Part shown: positions 15,069 to 17,009 of the stretch, piece after piece | Layout: the number at the start of each line of letters is the position of its first letter | How positions within the stretch are numbered: the stretch's first letter is position 1 | From: Sphingomonas bacterium | Lineage (GTDB): Bacteria; Pseudomonadota; Alphaproteobacteria; Sphingomonadales; Sphingomonadaceae | Direction of reading: 5' to 3' | Length of the DNA: 17,009 nucleotides | Assembly (NCBI GenBank): GCA_026785965.1 | Contig: JAJAYY010000010.1 | Location: 1-17,009 of the forward strand | Made by a program: the position numbers and the translations under genes | The notes under the pieces: generated by a model | Told to the model about the DNA's origin: nothing | Seen by the model: only the letters and a program-made list of their open reading frames with translations | Databases searched by the model: none

Positions 15069-15110
15069 AGCCCGTTGTGCAATGCCGCGCGAGGCGCCAC
15101 CGTGGCGCGC

Positions 15111-15791
15111 ATGAACGCCCTCATCATCGGCGCCAGCGGCGGGATCGGCAGCGCGCTGGCCGACGCGATCGAGGCGCGCGGCGACCGCGTGGTTCGCTTG
15201 TCGCGCCGATCGACCCCGCCGCTCGACCTTGGCGACGACCGCTCGATCGAGGCCGCCGCCGCGGCGCTCGCGCCGAGCGGCTTATTCGACCTCATCTTCG
15301 TCGCCACCGGGCTGCTCCACGGCGACGGCATCGCGCCCGAAAAAAGCTATCGCTCGATCGACGGCGCGGCGCTCGACCGCTTGTTCCGGATCAACGCCAC
15401 CGGCCCGGCGGTAGTCATGCGCCACTTCCTGCCGTTGCTCGCGGCCGATCGGCGCGCGGTGATGGCATTGCTGTCGGCGCGCGTCGGGTCAATCGGCGAC
15501 AATCGGCTGGGCGGGTGGGTCGGCTATCGCGCGTCGAAGGCGGCGCTCAACCAGATCGTGCGCACGGTCGCGATCGAGCTCGGCCGGACACGCCCCCAGT
15601 CGATCCTCGTCGCGCTTCATCCGGGAACGGTCGACACCGCGCTGTCGGCGCCGTTCCAGCGCAATGTCGCGCCCGAGCGATTGTTCACCCCCGCGATCGC
15701 CGCGGCGCACTTGCTCGGCGTGACCGACCGCCTCGATTCGGCCGACAGCGGTGGCTGCTTCGATTGGGCCGGCGAGCGGATCGTGGCGTGA
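15111..15791 (+). CDS. C-factor-type short-chain dehydrogenase/reductase
   Basis: 226 residues from the ATG at 15111; further upstream starts would precede the Rossmann motif by too much. The NAD(P)-binding GASGGIG (residues 7-13) follows the first strand MNALII. The catalytic tetrad region is LLSARVGSIGDN (Ser122), then GGWVGYRASKAALN with Tyr139 and Lys143. The GSIxDN...GG...YRxSKAALN pattern and the longer Ser-to-Tyr gap are typical of SDRs related to myxococcal C-factor (CsgA) and yeast/human homologues rather than classical FabG. Proteins of this group are NAD(P)H-dependent oxidoreductases of usually unknown substrate; the signalling role known for CsgA should not be assumed. It stands alone between the tRNA and hspQ, with no clear promoter or strong ribosome site. 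Confidence 0.85.
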   Translation: MNALIIGASGGIGSALADAIEARGDRVVRLSRRSTPPLDLGDDRSIEAAAAALAPSGLFDLIFVATGLLHGDGIAPEKSYRSIDGAALDRLFRINATGPAVVMRHFLPLLAADRRAVMALLSARVGSIGDNRLGGWVGYRASKAALNQIVRTVAIELGRTRPQSILVALHPGTVDTALSAPFQRNVAPERLFTPAIAAAHLLGVTDRLDSADSGGCFDWAGERIVA

Positions 15792-15821
15792 GCAAGGCCC
15801 GCGATCCGGATCGGTTGTCGC

Positions 15822-15849
15822 TTGCCTGCCTCGCGGGCGCCACTACATA
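15822..15849 (+). promoter_or_regulatory. Candidate promoter of hspQ, possibly giving a leaderless mRNA
   Basis: TTGCCT (15822-15827), 16 bases, TACATA (15844-15849), only seven bases before the ATG at 15857, so transcription could begin at or next to the start codon. The overlapping CTTG-N17-ACTACAT partly fits the alphaproteobacterial heat-shock sigma32 pattern (CTTG-N17-CYTATNT, four of six defined -10 positions). Confidence 0.35.
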
Positions 15850-15856
15850 GACAGGC

Positions 15857-16207
15857 ATGACGACCCCGCCTTTCTCTGTTTCGATCCCCTCGGCCCGCTA
15901 CGGCATCGGCGAGCTTGTCCGTCACCGGCTGCTCGACTTTCGCGGGGTGATCTTCGACGTCGATCCGACCTTCGCCAATTCGGACGAATGGTATGAAGCG
16001 ATCCCCGAGAGCATGCGCCCGGCCAAGGACCAGCCATTCTACCATTTGCTCGCCGAAAATGCCGAGTCGAGCTACATCGCTTATGTCAGCCAGCAAAATC
16101 TGATTGCCGACGATGACGGCGACCCGATCGACCATCCCGCAATCGGCAGCATGTTCGACGGGTTTGACGGCCAGCGCTACAAGCTCAAGGCCGGACACCG
16201 CCACTAA
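15857..16207 (+). CDS. hspQ: Heat shock protein HspQ
   Basis: 116 residues, cytoplasmic. The family core is clear: ARYGIGELVRHRLLDFRGVIFDVDP near residues 13-37, EWYEAIPE, then DQPFYHLLAEN and SYIAYVSQQNLIADD, the usual order in HspQ/YccV proteins (about 105-120 residues). HspQ is a small heat-inducible protein that binds hemimethylated DNA (as YccV) and acts as a specificity factor for the Lon protease in enterobacteria. The ATG at 15857 has only a weak ACAGG upstream, but a promoter-like pair ends just before it. It follows the SDR gene by 65 bp and precedes rplU; each probably has its own promoter. The C-terminus, KLKAGHRH, is ordinary. Confidence 0.93.
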   Translation: MTTPPFSVSIPSARYGIGELVRHRLLDFRGVIFDVDPTFANSDEWYEAIPESMRPAKDQPFYHLLAENAESSYIAYVSQQNLIADDDGDPIDHPAIGSMFDGFDGQRYKLKAGHRH

Positions 16208-16268
16208 GCGAATGCAGCTGCCATGCCGGAAGCAGGGTCGACGATCTGCTTGCGACCGGCCCGCATGG

Positions 16269-16297
16269 TTGACAGCCGCGGCCCCTTCCCATAGGCG
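16269..16297 (+). promoter_or_regulatory. Candidate rplU promoter
   Basis: A perfect TTGACA (16269-16274), a 17-base spacer, then TAGGCG (16292-16297). The -10 is poor in the second half, as is frequent in GC-rich alphaproteobacteria. The leader of about 75 bases includes GGGGCC (16313-16318), which can pair with GGCCCC (16280-16285), although the latter lies inside the promoter. Confidence 0.5.
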
Positions 16298-16361
16298 AGC
16301 CGCTTCCCGCGCGGGGCCCTGGGGTCAGCTGACGCCGTTCCTTGCGCGGCACATATTCATA

Positions 16362-16369
16362 CGGAAGAG
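16362..16369 (+). promoter_or_regulatory. Shine-Dalgarno of rplU
   Basis: CGGAAGAG/GGAAGAGA lies about eight nt before the ATG at 16378 and selects it over the in-frame ATG-like upstream codons, which would give an N-terminal extension not found in L21. Confidence 0.6.
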
Positions 16370-16377
16370 ACAGGCAC

Positions 16378-17007
16378 ATGTTCGCAATCGTGCGCACGGG
16401 TGGCAAGCAGTATCGCGTTGCCCCCGGAGACAAGATCGTCGTCGAGAAGCTGGCTGGTGAAGCCGGCGACAGCATCGACCTTACCGACGTCCTGCTGGCT
16501 GGCGAAGGGTCCGACCTCAAGTCGACCGCCGGGCTCATCGTCGGTGCCGAAATCGTCGCCCAGGCGAAGGCCGACAAGGTCACCGTGTTCAAGAAGCGTC
16601 GGCGTCACAATTATCGCCGCAAGGCCGGCCACCGCCAGCAACTGACGATCCTCAAGATCGTTTCTATCGGCGACAAGAAGGCCGAGAAGAAGGCCGCGCC
16701 CAAGGCCGAAGCCGCGCCCGCGCCCGCGAAGGCTGACAAGCCAGCTGCGGCGCCCAAGGCTGAAGCAAAGCCGGCCAAGCCGGCTGCCAAGCCCGCCGCC
16801 GAAAAAGCTCCTGCGAAGGCTGCCAAGCCCGCCGCAAAGACTCCGGCGAAGGCTGCCAAGCCCGCCGCCAAGGCCGACAAGGCGCCCGCCAAAGCCGCCA
16901 AGCCTGCGCCGAGCAAGGCCAAGGCGTCGACAACCGATGCTGCACCTGCTAAGGCGCCAGCGAAGAAGGCCGCTCCGAAAGCGGCTGCCAAGACGAAGAA
17001 GAAGTAA
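16378..17007 (+). CDS. rplU: Ribosomal protein L21 with long Ala/Lys/Pro C-terminal tail
   Basis: 209 residues. Residues 1-98 are a normal L21: [14 protein letters not shown] at the start, the central DVLLAGEG strand, and [20 protein letters not shown] followed by LTILKI at the rRNA-binding end. L21 is a primary 23S rRNA-binding protein of the large subunit. Most bacterial L21 proteins stop near here (about 100-105 residues). In this gene a further ~110 residues (about 99-209) consist almost only of Ala, Lys and Pro, with [14 protein letters not shown] units, ending TKKK and TAA at 17005-17007. The tail resembles histone H1-like basic tails and should be unstructured; similar extensions occur in sphingomonad L21 proteins as I recall. 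The next gene would normally be rpmA (L27), beyond the window edge. Confidence 0.95.
   Translation: MFAIVRTGGKQYRVAPGDKIVVEKLAGEAGDSIDLTDVLLAGEGSDLKSTAGLIVGAEIVAQAKADKVTVFKKRRRHNYRRKAGHRQQLTILKIVSIGDKKAEKKAAPKAEAAPAPAKADKPAAAPKAEAKPAKPAAKPAAEKAPAKAAKPAAKTPAKAAKPAAKADKAPAKAAKPAPSKAKASTTDAAPAKAPAKKAAPKAAAKTKKK
16675..17004 (+). repeat. Low-complexity Ala/Lys/Pro-coding tract in rplU
   Basis: Degenerate repeats of GCYGCCAAGCCCGCC-type units code for AAKPA and KAPAK words through the L21 tail. Codon use varies (GCT, GCC, GCG, GCA for Ala), so the amino-acid composition, not the DNA, seems to be what is kept. Confidence 0.75.
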
Positions 17008-17009
17008 GC

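Overview
The window is GC-rich (roughly 65% by eye) bacterial chromosome. Gene content and style suggest an alphaproteobacterium of the Sphingomonadales: TonB with a long Gly/Ser linker, ribosomal protein L21 with a ~110-residue Ala/Lys/Pro tail, HspQ, and TTG-rich short-leader promoters. This lineage call is inference; no 16S or other phylogenetic marker is present. There are 13 protein genes, counting the partial zwf at the left edge, and one tRNA. No insertion sequence, integrase, phage gene or CRISPR array was seen.

Left part (1-1373): two minus-strand genes, the N-terminal part of glucose-6-phosphate dehydrogenase (zwf, cut by the window edge) and an upstream TonB-family energy transducer, with an AT-rich intergenic region that also carries a candidate promoter for the next, divergent gene.

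Proteolysis-like cluster (1374-6739, plus strand): a membrane-anchored protein built almost entirely of a ten-residue repeat; a secreted 1032-residue HExxH metallopeptidase of the peptidase-MA type with a propeller-like middle and a beta-rich C-terminus; and a PrsW-type intramembrane protease whose start overlaps the peptidase stop. The arrangement suggests a cell-envelope system, but its substrate cannot be read from sequence.

Haem/oxidative cluster (6988-14743): a zinc-ribbon/class III cyclase/AAA ATPase/TPR protein and a cytochrome P450 (plus strand) converge on a minus-strand operon of two unrecognised membrane proteins and a DyP-type peroxidase. The P450 and DyP stop codons overlap. The P450 lacks the usual I-helix acid/alcohol pair, so it may use peroxide or rearrange an oxidised substrate rather than activate O2. 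The two membrane proteins appear to share one domain. This is the best candidate here for an undescribed system: a signalling ATPase/cyclase, an atypical P450, a peroxidase and a paired membrane module.

Right part (14903-17007): tRNA-Ser(CGA) on the minus strand, then on the plus strand a C-factor-type short-chain dehydrogenase, HspQ, and rplU with a long basic tail. These look like ordinary core-genome genes.
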